Source: Bacteroidales bacterium (GTDB taxonomy: Bacteria; Bacteroidota; Bacteroidia; Bacteroidales; UBA932). From it: a stretch of 50,978 nucleotides of DNA. The position numbers and the translations under genes were made by a program. The notes under the pieces were generated by a model. That model ran no database searches. It had not been told where the DNA came from and saw only the letters and a program-made list of their open reading frames with translations. Location: contig JAFUVU010000037.1 in assembly GCA_017477465.1 (NCBI GenBank), forward strand, positions 1 through 50,978, written 5' to 3'. This document shows, in pieces, positions 36,444-44,771 of the stretch (positions within the stretch are counted from its first letter, which is position 1; each line of letters opens with the position of its first letter).

Positions 36444-37409
36444 CTATCTGAAAAGTCTGTGAAAACCATAAAATACCTTGTCCACTGCAAAGCAGTAGAG
36501 CCGGACCGGGAAGAAGCATCCGCGCCGGGCCCATTGCTGGACCAGCCGGGTGCGAAGTGGCAGGTAGGGATTCTCGCTGATATAGCGGTCGGCCTCGGGG
36601 TACCATTCCTTCCAGAGCTGCATCTGCTCCCTGCTGCCCGACATGAGGAATGGAAGCTTGACATTGAGCTTGAAAAAGGCTATATCCCTTTCGGAGAAAC
36701 GCCCTTCCGGGAGCAGCCCCAGGCTGCGGTCCACATTGAAGCGGATATCTTCCAAGTGCTTGGTGGAGAAGGTGTTGGAATAAGCGCCGGGGTTCAGTTT
36801 GAAGTAGTGGTACAGCGCCTCCTGGACATGGGCCACCCGGCCGGCCCTTGCCGTGACGGGAATCATTGTCATGTCTTCGCCCATGGCGTGTCCTTCCGGG
36901 AAGGAGATACCTTTGAAAAGCCTGGCCCTGACCAGTTTGTTCCACACATTGAATTTGGCCGTGCCACCGAAATAGCCCTCCCGGACCATGGTTTCCCCGT
37001 CTGTGAAAGAGGGGTTGGAAAGGCGCCTCCGGCTTCCGCCGAAATCCAGATAATAGTCGCAGTAGGCGAGGTCGGCATCGGCCTGGACGGCTGCCTGGTA
37101 CATTTTTTCCACCATCGTGGGCTCCAGCCAGTCGTCGGAATCGGCATTGAGAATCCACTCACCCGCGGCGGCTTCCAGACCGGTATTGCGCGCGGCGGGC
37201 AGTCCCTTGTTGGCAGGATGCGTCAGAATCCGCACATTGCGCTGATATTCAGCCGATACGCGCCGCACTATGTCGATGCTCCCGTCGGGAGAACCGTCGT
37301 CCACAAAAAGGAATTCGATGTCGGGGAAGGTCTGCTCCATCAGGGAGCGGACGCAGCGCTCGACATACGCTTCCACTTTGTAAACCGGTATGATTACTGA
37401 TACGGTCAT
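36444..37409 (-). CDS. Glycosyltransferase family 2
   Basis: A 321-aa GT-A enzyme. SVIIPVYKVEAYVERCVRSL is the standard nucleotide-binding start. FVDDGSPDG has Asp37/Asp38. The metal-binding DSD is at 90-92 in NADSDDWLEP. About 220 aa of helical C-terminal region follow. Transfers a sugar, with inversion, to the repeat unit. Starts with ATG overlapping the pyruvyltransferase stop (ATGA, 37406-37409) and ends 6 nt before the polymerase start. Confidence 0.9.
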   Translation of the reverse strand: MTVSVIIPVYKVEAYVERCVRSLMEQTFPDIEFLFVDDGSPDGSIDIVRRVSAEYQRNVRILTHPANKGLPAARNTGLEAAAGEWILNADSDDWLEPTMVEKMYQAAVQADADLAYCDYYLDFGGSRRRLSNPSFTDGETMVREGYFGGTAKFNVWNKLVRARLFKGISFPEGHAMGEDMTMIPVTARAGRVAHVQEALYHYFKLNPGAYSNTFSTKHLEDIRFNVDRSLGLLPEGRFSERDIAFFKLNVKLPFLMSGSREQMQLWKEWYPEADRYISENPYLPLRTRLVQQWARRGCFFPVRLYCFAVDKVFYGFHRLFR

Positions 37410-38503
37410 TCAGGCAAATTCTCTTGCAGATACCGCCGGCTTTCTTGAATAAGGCCATCCAGCGCTTCCCGCTTCCCTTTGAGGCCAAGAAGTCCTTCCG
37501 CATCCAGTTCCACAGTGTCCCTGTAATCGTAAAGGGAACTCGTAGCCTGGGCCGATGTCAGCAGCGAGCGGATTCGGCTGTCCGCCTCCGAGCGGGCATC
37601 CACCACGCCGATGAGCGGCTTGTCGTAGAGGAGGGCGAATGCGGCCCCGTGGAATGATGTGGTGATGACAAAGTCGGCATTCTTGAAAAGGAAGGCGAAA
37701 TCCTCGGGCCCGGCCGATTTGATGAGCTTTGCTCCCGGGCGGAGCACATCCTTGGCCCTTCCCTGAAGGAAGACTACATTCATGCCCAGCGTCTGCTGAA
37801 CCTTGTCCACCATGCCGTGAATCTCGGGGTAAGGGTCAAACATGTATGAAAGCGCATAGACCAGGATGTATTTTTCGGGGACCTTACAGCAGGACCGTGC
37901 TGACAGGGCATCCCAACGCTCCCTGGCAAGCAGCAGCGTGGGGTCGCAGCAAACGGCTGCTTCCCGGCCTGTGAGTTCCCGGATGATTTCCACCCCGGAC
38001 CGCTCCCTTACAGAAATAGCCTTGTAGCGCGATAAGTATTTGGCGTAGAGTTCTTTCCATTCTTTGCTGATAGCCGAAGCCGCTATGCTGGAGGCGTAGG
38101 AAATCTTCCTCTGCTCCGGGGCTGTGAATGCGAGCAGGAAGTTTACGTCGTCCCCTATGAAACGGGGATTCCAAACCTGGTCGCTCCCCGTGATGTAGAG
38201 GTCGTACTGCGGGGGATTTTTCACTATGCCCTCCCGGTCGTAGGACTGCTTGGAAAGGATCATGTTATGCTGGTAGAACGCCTTGAATTTCCGCTTCATA
38301 CGCCACGTAGGGAAGCCGAACAGAAGGTCCCGGAAAAAGGCTATCACGCGCGCCTTCAGCGAAGGACGGGAAAGCTCCTCGTAGCGGTAATCGATGATTT
38401 CGCTCTCGTAACCCATCTCGCAAAGTGCCTGCTGTAGAGCGTAAGCCTGTAGCGCCGAACCGCAGTTCAGCACTTTGTGCATGGTTATGATGCCGATTCT
38501 CAT
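37406..38503 (-). CDS. Polysaccharide pyruvyl transferase family protein
   Basis: A 365-aa GT-B-like enzyme of PF04230. N-terminal IGIITMHKVLNCGSALQAYA is the family glycine/Asn loop. LYITGSDQVWNPRF is the strong G-S-D-x-V-W motif. RERSGVEI and CCDPTLLL follow. FVITTSFHGAAFALL carries the conserved S-F-H-G of the phosphoenolpyruvate site. It would add a pyruvyl ketal to a sugar, giving the polymer negative charge. ATGA overlaps at both ends couple it to its neighbours. A second family member lies at 40360-41250. Confidence 0.9.
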   Translation of the reverse strand: MRIGIITMHKVLNCGSALQAYALQQALCEMGYESEIIDYRYEELSRPSLKARVIAFFRDLLFGFPTWRMKRKFKAFYQHNMILSKQSYDREGIVKNPPQYDLYITGSDQVWNPRFIGDDVNFLLAFTAPEQRKISYASSIAASAISKEWKELYAKYLSRYKAISVRERSGVEIIRELTGREAAVCCDPTLLLARERWDALSARSCCKVPEKYILVYALSYMFDPYPEIHGMVDKVQQTLGMNVVFLQGRAKDVLRPGAKLIKSAGPEDFAFLFKNADFVITTSFHGAAFALLYDKPLIGVVDARSEADSRIRSLLTSAQATSSLYDYRDTVELDAEGLLGLKGKREALDGLIQESRRYLQENLPE

Positions 38504-39435
38504 TTCTGTTTGCGGTCCAGGGGATAGCGAAGCAGCAGTTTGACGCGTTTCATAAGGGGCATTTGCTCCAGGCGGTCACGCTGGGCAGCCCAGAAGTCCC
38601 TTGCGAAGCTTTCGTCAAAGAAAAGGGAGCGCCGGTAGCAGCTCCACCAGAGGTCCATGTTGGGGCAGGCCTCTTTCCACGGCTTGGCGCCGTTGTAATG
38701 GACAATACCGCAGCTCAGGGCCCGCTCCACTTCTTCCTTGCCGTAGATTTCCTCCATCTCGCGGCGTCTGTCCACTATCAGGTCGTACAGTTGGACAGTC
38801 ATGCAGAAGGACGGCCCCAGCGGCAGGAATCGGCCGTTGCAGGCTATATTGATGATGTCCATGTCCTGGTAAAGATAGTCGTTTTTCCCCAGCTCGCGGA
38901 ACTCCTTCAGTTTGCCATCGGCCAACAGCCTGGCGGAATTAATGATGAGGTTGCCGGAGTAATAATAGCCTTTCTGCCAGTCCAGGCCGGCCTTTTCCGT
39001 GATGTATTTTCGTATCTTGGGGCGCAGGCGAGAGACCGTGTCCACCCCGGCGAAATAGTTGTCGCCAAGATCCAAGTCGTAGAATTTGCCCAGGTCCTCG
39101 CGGATGATGACATCCACATCCGAGTACAGCAGTTTTCCGTATTCCGGAATAAGCTCCGGTGCCAGGAGCCGGTAATATGCAGTCTCGGGGATGCCGCGCA
39201 CCTCGTATCCGCCTACGAACTCGCCTTCGACCTTGCGGAAGGTCAGCCGGCAGTTTCCGTAGCGCTCCGGAAGCTCGTGGAGGCGGCTCCCGGAGAAGTC
39301 GCAGCCGGGCCCGTGAAGCACGAAGATGTCGTAGAAAGTGGTTGGGGCGGCACTTTCCAGTAGGGAACTCATGCACACCCCGGCCGCCAGTTCCAGCGAC
39401 CCGTCAAAGGTAAATAGGATGGGAACGGTTTTCAT
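38500..39435 (-). CDS. Glycosyltransferase family 8
   Basis: A 311-aa GT-A enzyme of the LPS glucosyl/galactosyltransferase group. VPILFTFDGSLELAAGVCMSSL is the donor-site start. The metal-binding D-x-D is Asp106-Val-Asp108 in LLYSDVDVI. FAGVDTV, NSARLLADGK and HYNGAKPWKE match GT8 C-terminal motifs. Retaining mechanism with UDP-sugar is expected from the family. Located between a GT2 (2-nt gap) and a pyruvyltransferase (ATGA overlap). Confidence 0.92.
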   Translation of the reverse strand: MKTVPILFTFDGSLELAAGVCMSSLLESAAPTTFYDIFVLHGPGCDFSGSRLHELPERYGNCRLTFRKVEGEFVGGYEVRGIPETAYYRLLAPELIPEYGKLLYSDVDVIIREDLGKFYDLDLGDNYFAGVDTVSRLRPKIRKYITEKAGLDWQKGYYYSGNLIINSARLLADGKLKEFRELGKNDYLYQDMDIINIACNGRFLPLGPSFCMTVQLYDLIVDRRREMEEIYGKEEVERALSCGIVHYNGAKPWKEACPNMDLWWSCYRRSLFFDESFARDFWAAQRDRLEQMPLMKRVKLLLRYPLDRKQK

Positions 39436-39437
39436 GC

Positions 39438-40370
39438 TTAGGCGCGTATTTGTCTGGCAAGCCGGATGAGGGAGCCAAGCCCGGCGTATCTCAGTCGGCA
39501 GATCAATTTCTTTTTAAGGGGCAGGGGAGCGCGGTCCAGGCAGGCTTTGTAGCGGGCATACAACTGCCGATAATCGGCCTCTTGGTCCGCTCCGGCCCAG
39601 GTGGCGTCATACAGCCTTTTGGCTGCATAATCGTCAAAGGCTTTCCTGGCGTCGGCATCCTGAAAGCACGGTTCCATGGCCTGGAGAAGCAGGAGCCATT
39701 CCTTTACCGGACGCTCGTGCCAGCGGTTGGTGATGGAGCCTTCGTTGAAGGATTTATCGTAGTGATAGTAAGCTTTTTCAATGTAGGCAAGCTTCAGCGA
39801 ATGGTCCATCAGGCGGATTAGCAGAAACTGGTCTTCGCAGCAGTTGACCCCGCTTAGGAAGCGGATGTCATACTGGCTGTAGAGGCTGTGCCGAATCAGT
39901 TTGTTTACCATGCCGGCGTGCAGCTCGTCCAGCAGTTTGTATCGGACTACCCGGGAATCCGTGGTGCCAGGATCCTGCCGCTTGTACACCCTGCGGTCGC
40001 CGAACTCCTCCACAAGGTCGCAGAGCACCATGTCGGCATCCGTTTCTTCCTGTTTTTGCAGCATTCCTTCCAGCATGTCTGCGTCAATCCAGTCGTCGGA
40101 ATCGACAAAAATCGAAAATCGGCCCTGCGCAAGGTCCAGGCCTCTCTGACGGGTGTAGGCCACTCCCTGGTTGGGATGGTGGAAGTATCGGATTCTGGGG
40201 TCGTCGTATCGGCCGATGATTTCCTCCGTGCCGTCGGTGCTGCCGTCATTGAGAATGAGCAGCTCGAAATCCAGGAACGACTGAGCGAGGATGCTCCCGA
40301 TGCAGCGCGCGATGCTGCCCGCCGCATTGTAGGCCGTCACGATGACCGATATTTCCGGCTTATTGTTCAT
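39438..40370 (-). CDS. Glycosyltransferase family 2
   Basis: The start is set at ATG 40368-40370 (MNNKPEISVIVTAYN), because the family's first beta strand begins there; the longer frame shadows the upstream gene's end. A 310-aa GT-A enzyme with LILNDGSTDG, Asp42, the metal-binding DSD at 90-92 in FVDSDDWIDADML, and a CCEDQFL motif in the acceptor part. It should transfer a sugar to the repeat unit. It overlaps the end of the second pyruvyltransferase gene by 11 nt. Confidence 0.9.
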   Translation of the reverse strand: MNNKPEISVIVTAYNAAGSIARCIGSILAQSFLDFELLILNDGSTDGTEEIIGRYDDPRIRYFHHPNQGVAYTRQRGLDLAQGRFSIFVDSDDWIDADMLEGMLQKQEETDADMVLCDLVEEFGDRRVYKRQDPGTTDSRVVRYKLLDELHAGMVNKLIRHSLYSQYDIRFLSGVNCCEDQFLLIRLMDHSLKLAYIEKAYYHYDKSFNEGSITNRWHERPVKEWLLLLQAMEPCFQDADARKAFDDYAAKRLYDATWAGADQEADYRQLYARYKACLDRAPLPLKKKLICRLRYAGLGSLIRLARQIRA

Positions 40371-41250
40371 CGCGCAAGTGTTCCTTGAAGGGACAGGCGT
40401 TGATAATTGATTCAAAATCAATGTTCCGGGCTACAGAGAAAAGGGACTCGTCCTGCAGGGCGGCCTCCAGGTCTTCGGAGCTGCCGATACGGACAGGCTC
40501 CGGAACATCCCTGCCGACAGAGGCAAAGTAATCTAGATATTTGAAACTTCCGCCGGCGATGTTGTCCGAAAAACGGACCCAGGCGTTAGGGATGCCGTAG
40601 CTGTCGGCCACAATGAGCCCGTGCAGCGAAGAGGAAAGAATCATCTCGCAGGAGCACACAGCGTCCGGAATATCGTGCCAGTGCTTATAGTCGGCCATGC
40701 TGATTACCAGCACATCAGGCCTTGAAATCACAGCCTTCACGAGCGGATTCTTTTCGTCGATATAGTGGGGGATGATGCCGTATTTGTAACGCTTCGGGAC
40801 TTGGGGGCGGTAGTAGCGGGACACCAGCAGCGCCGGGTCTCCATACACCGGCGGGCAATCGAATCCCTGCTCCAGTAGCAGCTGCCGGGTCAGGGGACCG
40901 CGGACGGAATGCACTTTGGCGGGCATCACATGGAGCCGGCTTTTCTCCGAGCGGAAACCGCTGCCCCATATTTCAAGCTTCTTCCCGTGGCACTCTCCCA
41001 GAATGGACCCGATGCAGCAATATGTCTTTACGGGAAGGCGGGAAAACAAGCGTGAGCGGTTCATAATCAGCACTTTCAAGTTCGATATCTCCTCCAGCAT
41101 GGAAATATTGATATCGTCGCCCCAGTTGTTCCTGGCATAACCCAGCCCCTGCCTTCTGACATAGGCATAGACAAAGATTTTGTTGCGCTTGAACAGCGAC
41201 ATGGCGTCATAAACCAGACGCTTCAGGGTAAGTATGGGATGCCTTTCCAT
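40360..41250 (-). CDS. Polysaccharide pyruvyl transferase family protein (second copy)
   Basis: A 296-aa PF04230 protein of the shorter type. NNWGDDINISML is the glycine/Asp loop. IGSILGE, EIWGSGFRSEK, VHSVRGPLTRQLL and PVYGDPALLV occur in the family order. SCEMILSSSLHGLIVADSYGI carries the conserved S-L-H-G. This version resembles ExoV/GumL-like ketal pyruvyltransferases more than the 365-aa paralogue does. Two such enzymes in one cluster suggest two modified sugars or different linkages. 6 nt after the flippase stop comes its ATG. Confidence 0.88.
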   Translation of the reverse strand: MERHPILTLKRLVYDAMSLFKRNKIFVYAYVRRQGLGYARNNWGDDINISMLEEISNLKVLIMNRSRLFSRLPVKTYCCIGSILGECHGKKLEIWGSGFRSEKSRLHVMPAKVHSVRGPLTRQLLLEQGFDCPPVYGDPALLVSRYYRPQVPKRYKYGIIPHYIDEKNPLVKAVISRPDVLVISMADYKHWHDIPDAVCSCEMILSSSLHGLIVADSYGIPNAWVRFSDNIAGGSFKYLDYFASVGRDVPEPVRIGSSEDLEAALQDESLFSVARNIDFESIINACPFKEHLRDEQ

Positions 41251-41256
41251 AATATA

Positions 41257-42789
41257 TCAGCGGGATAAGCTTGTCAAGCGGGTGAACTGCTCCAGCAAAA
41301 AGGCCTTTTCAGTCTTTTCGAGCAGCATCAGATATATGCTCAGGGTGCAGGCGGCAAACGAGAACCCGGAGAACAGGAACAATCTTAGCCATACGGAACC
41401 GACAGGTATCAGCTGCACCAAGAAAGAAAGGCCGACGGGGATAGTCATTACCAGCAGCGGCTTCACGATGGCTTTCCTCACCCATTCCGCCAGGGGGAAA
41501 TCATACCATTGGTTCCGCATCAGCAGAAGCCTTGCGGCAATCAGCGCCAAATCGATAATCAGACGGACTACGATTACCATGTACGGCACAGCATGCCCCA
41601 TCAGCACCAGCCAGCAGAAAAGCAGATTGGCCGAGTAGATTAGCGACACGGTAGTCTGATACTTTTTGATATCCTTGTCTGCGGTAATCAGTGTAATCAG
41701 CGGATTGCTGATGGTCTCAAGATAGAGGCACAGCAGCGTCAGCAGGCAGAATTCCACGGCGTATTCCGGATAGTTTCCCAGCCATAGCCCCAAAAAGTCC
41801 TTGATTTCAAAGCATATAGGCACAAGAATCAGCAGGAGCAGATAGGCCGACATACGGGAAGCGCGAATCGTGAGTTTGGCCAAATCTTCGGAATTGCCTG
41901 TTACATAGTATTTTACGATTTGTGGCCGAAATGCGGTCTGGAAGGAGGCGACAAAGCGGCTGACTACGGCCACAATCTGGTTGCTGATGCCCATGGCGGC
42001 ATTGACCAGGACGCCGTAGAAATAATTCACCAGCATCGTAACGCCCTGATTGGTACCGACATAAGTAGCCGTCCCCATCACAGACCATCCGGTGTATGAG
42101 AACAAGCCCTTGAAAGTCTGTCGGTTGCGTGGCCTTTTGAATCGGCACATGGGGAAGGAACGTCGGCAGTAAAAGCGGTATATCAGAAGATTTAAAAGCC
42201 TGACACCCAGAAGGAGTATGGCATATACAATCAATTTGTCCCCGTGGATGGTCATAATCAGGAAGGCCACCGCCAACTTGAAAAGCACGTCGAAGATGGA
42301 AAACCAGGCATACACCGACATCTTTTCGTATGCGTTGATGGACGCTTCGAAAGGGGCTTGCAGAATCGAAAAGAAGGTGGAGAGGATTGACAGTTGGTAA
42401 ACGATATTGGCGGCCCCCATTCTGTCCGCCGGAATATTCATGACCGTATTCAAGAACCACAGGCCGATGGTCTCTCCAAGTAGGATGACGGCCAGTCCGA
42501 TGACGAGGTGCGCTACTACAGCGGTGGAAAATACTTCCTGCTGTGAATCTTGACTGCCCTGGGCAAGCTCGGCCGTGAGGAAGCGCTGTGTAGCCCCTGT
42601 CAGGCTGGTATTTATGAAAGTGAAAAATACAATTACGCCACCTACAGCGTTGTAGATGCCGTAATCCTCTATCCCGAGCGAGTTGAAAACGATTCTCGTG
42701 GTATACAGGGATACCAGGAGAATGATAAACATCCTCAGGTACAGGTACATCGTATTTTTTGCGATGCGTATGTTGTTGGCTGTAGGCAT
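41257..42789 (-). CDS. Wzx-type polysaccharide flippase
   Basis: A 510-aa MOP/MATE-like protein with about fourteen TM helices. NTMYLYLRMFIILLVSLYTT and YGIYNAVGGVIVFF near the N-terminus are typical of Bacteroidetes O-unit flippases, as are FEASINAYEKMSVYAWFSI and NYPEYAVEFCLL later on. It should move the lipid-linked repeat unit across the inner membrane. It is the first biosynthetic gene of the cluster but not the first gene of the apparent transcript: the OmpA-family gene ends only 29 nt upstream with no terminator between. Confidence 0.9.
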   Translation of the reverse strand: MPTANNIRIAKNTMYLYLRMFIILLVSLYTTRIVFNSLGIEDYGIYNAVGGVIVFFTFINTSLTGATQRFLTAELAQGSQDSQQEVFSTAVVAHLVIGLAVILLGETIGLWFLNTVMNIPADRMGAANIVYQLSILSTFFSILQAPFEASINAYEKMSVYAWFSIFDVLFKLAVAFLIMTIHGDKLIVYAILLLGVRLLNLLIYRFYCRRSFPMCRFKRPRNRQTFKGLFSYTGWSVMGTATYVGTNQGVTMLVNYFYGVLVNAAMGISNQIVAVVSRFVASFQTAFRPQIVKYYVTGNSEDLAKLTIRASRMSAYLLLLILVPICFEIKDFLGLWLGNYPEYAVEFCLLTLLCLYLETISNPLITLITADKDIKKYQTTVSLIYSANLLFCWLVLMGHAVPYMVIVVRLIIDLALIAARLLLMRNQWYDFPLAEWVRKAIVKPLLVMTIPVGLSFLVQLIPVGSVWLRLFLFSGFSFAACTLSIYLMLLEKTEKAFLLEQFTRLTSLSR

Positions 42790-42818
42790 TGAGTTGCCTC
42801 AGCGGCAGCCATAGAATG

Positions 42819-43892
42819 CTACCACTGCCTTATTTCCACGCGGCGGTTGCGCTGGCGGCCTTCGGCCGTGTCGTTGGAGGCGACGGGACGGGAATAGCCG
42901 TATCCGTCAATGCTGATGAGCGAAGCGCGGGCTCCTTGGTTCACCAGGAAGTTCTTCACGCTCTGGGCGCGGCGCAGCGACAGGTTCAGGTTGAAATCCC
43001 TTCCGCCGATGCTGTCGGTGTGACCTTCCACGATAATGCCGTTGCCGGGGTGTTCCTTCATCCACTGAACCACCTCAATGAGTTTGTCTTTTGCATCGGC
43101 GCGGACTACGTCGCTGTTGGAGTCGAAGAGCGCTTCGGCGCTGAAGGTTGTTATGACCGGATGGTCCACATCGTGATTGCCGCTCGGGGTCTGAGTGTGG
43201 GTGTCGGCGGTATAAGCGTCGGAGGCGGGGGTCTTGTGGTCAATCTTGTTCACGACTACGGTGTCGCGGACGGCCGGACGCGGCTCGTTCATAACCACCG
43301 TCACGGGCGCGGGCTGCACATTGATGATCGTAGGCTTCCTCACGGGCTTGCCAAGATTGATGCTGATGCCGATAGTCGCACTTAAGGTAAGAGCAGGGAA
43401 GCTCTTGGAATCCTGATAGATACGGCTGCTGTAAGTGGTTGCCTTGATATCGGGGACAATGGCAATACGCTTGGTGATGTACAGGGGGAAGGCGATACCT
43501 GCACCGCCGCCCAGCGCGCTGTTGTCAATCCTTGCCCAGCCAAGGTGGAGGTAGGGGATGATGTTGCGGTGGGCACGGATGAGCATGTCGGCATGGAGAT
43601 ATTCGTATCTCTTGTAGCCGAAGTCTGTGTATTTGTCTGAAATTGAAAGGCCCTGGAGACCGACCCGGAAGCCGCCCCAGCCACTGAACATGTATCCGAA
43701 ATAAATATCGTCGGCGATGCCGGCGCCGTTGTGTGAGGCGTCGCGGTCAATATTGCGCTGGCCGTCGAAACCGAAGTTCATGCCGAGTCCGGCGCCTACG
43801 AACCAGCGGGTGTTGTCTTCTTTATCTTCCTGTGCGCGGGCCGATATGCAAAGCGAGAAAAGGGCGGCCGCAATGAGTGCAATCTTTTTCAT
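42819..43892 (-). CDS. OmpA-family outer-membrane protein
   Basis: A 357-aa exported protein with signal peptide (MKKIALIAAALFSLCISARA). Residues about 22-180 form a beta-barrel. A Pro/Thr linker (about 180-240) leads to a C-terminal OmpA/MotB peptidoglycan-binding domain (about 245-357) with ALFDSNSDVVR, a VEGHTDSIGG motif and LSLRRAQSVKNFL. Family members tie the outer membrane to the wall. It is 3 nt from the barrel gene upstream and 29 nt from the flippase, so it is probably co-transcribed with the exopolysaccharide genes. Whether it serves export or is a passenger is unknown. Confidence 0.88.
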   Translation of the reverse strand: MKKIALIAAALFSLCISARAQEDKEDNTRWFVGAGLGMNFGFDGQRNIDRDASHNGAGIADDIYFGYMFSGWGGFRVGLQGLSISDKYTDFGYKRYEYLHADMLIRAHRNIIPYLHLGWARIDNSALGGGAGIAFPLYITKRIAIVPDIKATTYSSRIYQDSKSFPALTLSATIGISINLGKPVRKPTIINVQPAPVTVVMNEPRPAVRDTVVVNKIDHKTPASDAYTADTHTQTPSGNHDVDHPVITTFSAEALFDSNSDVVRADAKDKLIEVVQWMKEHPGNGIIVEGHTDSIGGRDFNLNLSLRRAQSVKNFLVNQGARASLISIDGYGYSRPVASNDTAEGRQRNRRVEIRQW

Positions 43893-43895
43893 GTT

Positions 43896-44585
43896 CTAGA
43901 ACCTATATAAAACGCCAACAGATACCAATCCACGGAGATCCAGCGGGAAGCCGCCGTAGCCTTCGTAATCTTCGGCCTGCTCTTTAGCGCTGGGCATAAG
44001 GCCGTTGTACTTATCAGTATAGGCCTCTCCGCAGAGGTCGCCGAAAATGCCGAAATGGTCGGTGAAATTGTATTCGACAATGCCGCCGAAGCGGAAGCCG
44101 AACACGGTATTGGGGTCGCTTACATCCTGCCAGGGATGATGGGAGTCCGTCATGTTGAAAGTATGGCCGAGGCCAAGGCCGCCGTACAGCTTGATGCGGA
44201 AGAAACTGGCCAGGTCGGAAAGGCCGTAGAGGTCCAGGATGGCATCGGCAAAGACATTCACGCTTTGGAATGTGTAGGGATAGAATCCATGGGCCGCAGT
44301 GTCCCTGGTGTTGCAGGCACCGGCATTTTTGGCGTAGGAGGCGCTCAGGCGGAAACCCAGGATGTCGTTGACGTCGAAACCGCCGACGATACCGGTCTGG
44401 TAAGTAATCAGTCCCAGGGGCTTTCCGTTTTCCTTGTAGGAGAAGTGGTTCTCATAAATGTTTAGCATGGGCCCTGCTTGAAGCCCCACATAGAAGCGGC
44501 CCTCGTGGATGTGTTTTGTCTGCTGGGCTGAAGCCATCGCACAGGTCAGAAGGATGGCGAGCGTTACACCGGCAAGTCTTTTCAT
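43896..44585 (-). CDS. Outer-membrane beta-barrel protein
   Basis: The start is set at ATG 44583-44585, which begins a proper signal peptide (MKRLAGVTLAILLTCAMASA); the upstream codons in frame fall in the leader. The product is 229 aa with alternating strands rich in Gly and aromatics (GRFYVGLQAGPMLNIYE, IVGGFDVNDILGFRLSASYA) and a C-terminal Phe as in barrel proteins. It resembles small OmpA-like porin-family proteins of Bacteroidetes. First gene after the leftward promoter and its leader hairpins. Specific role unknown; it may be the OM partner of the OmpA-family gene that follows. Confidence 0.75.
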   Translation of the reverse strand: MKRLAGVTLAILLTCAMASAQQTKHIHEGRFYVGLQAGPMLNIYENHFSYKENGKPLGLITYQTGIVGGFDVNDILGFRLSASYAKNAGACNTRDTAAHGFYPYTFQSVNVFADAILDLYGLSDLASFFRIKLYGGLGLGHTFNMTDSHHPWQDVSDPNTVFGFRFGGIVEYNFTDHFGIFGDLCGEAYTDKYNGLMPSAKEQAEDYEGYGGFPLDLRGLVSVGVLYRF

Positions 44586-44627
44586 ATCGGTTCGTTTTCT
44601 TTTGTAATTCAATGTACGGCTCCGCCG

Positions 44628-44680
44628 CTGGGACTGTCATTTGCATCCCAGAAGGCATGATTATGGAAAGCCATTTCCAT
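44628..44680 (-). promoter_or_regulatory. Two leader hairpins of the exopolysaccharide transcript
   Basis: Read on the minus strand, just after the expected start (~44683), the leader first forms ATGGAAA/TTTCCAT (44663-44680, 7-bp stem, 4-nt loop), then CTGGGA/TCCCAG (44628-44651, 6-bp stem, 12-nt loop). No T-run follows either, so they are not simple terminators. Early hairpins are where RfaH- and NusG-like antiterminators load. Confidence 0.5.
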
Positions 44681-44688
44681 TTAGGGTG

Positions 44689-44720
44689 CAAAAATACATT
44701 TTAGAGCCCAAAAATGCAAG
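44689..44720 (-). promoter_or_regulatory. Promoter of the exopolysaccharide cluster
   Basis: Minus-strand -7 box TATTTTTG (44696-44689) and -33 box CTTG (44720-44717) with a 20-nt spacer. Both boxes are the same as those of the locus B promoter. Leader about 98 nt. Confidence 0.6.
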
Positions 44721-44749
44721 AGGAAAGCGCTAAAATGGCAAAAAAATGC

Positions 44750-44757
44750 TATATTTG
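44750..44757 (+). promoter_or_regulatory. -7 box for the sugar transferase/upxY transcript
   Basis: TATATTTG, a full TAnnTTTG match, 14 nt before the ATG; the leader would be only ~10 nt. No TTTG -33 box is seen 19-22 nt upstream. It lies back to back with the leftward promoter. Confidence 0.5.
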
Positions 44758-44771
44758 TATTTTCTAAGACT

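Noticed and set aside
35862-37400. Plus-strand open frame of 512 codons across the polymerase and GT2 genes
   Set aside because: It spans two motif-bearing minus-strand genes and their junction, and its own translation is His/Gln-rich without domain features.
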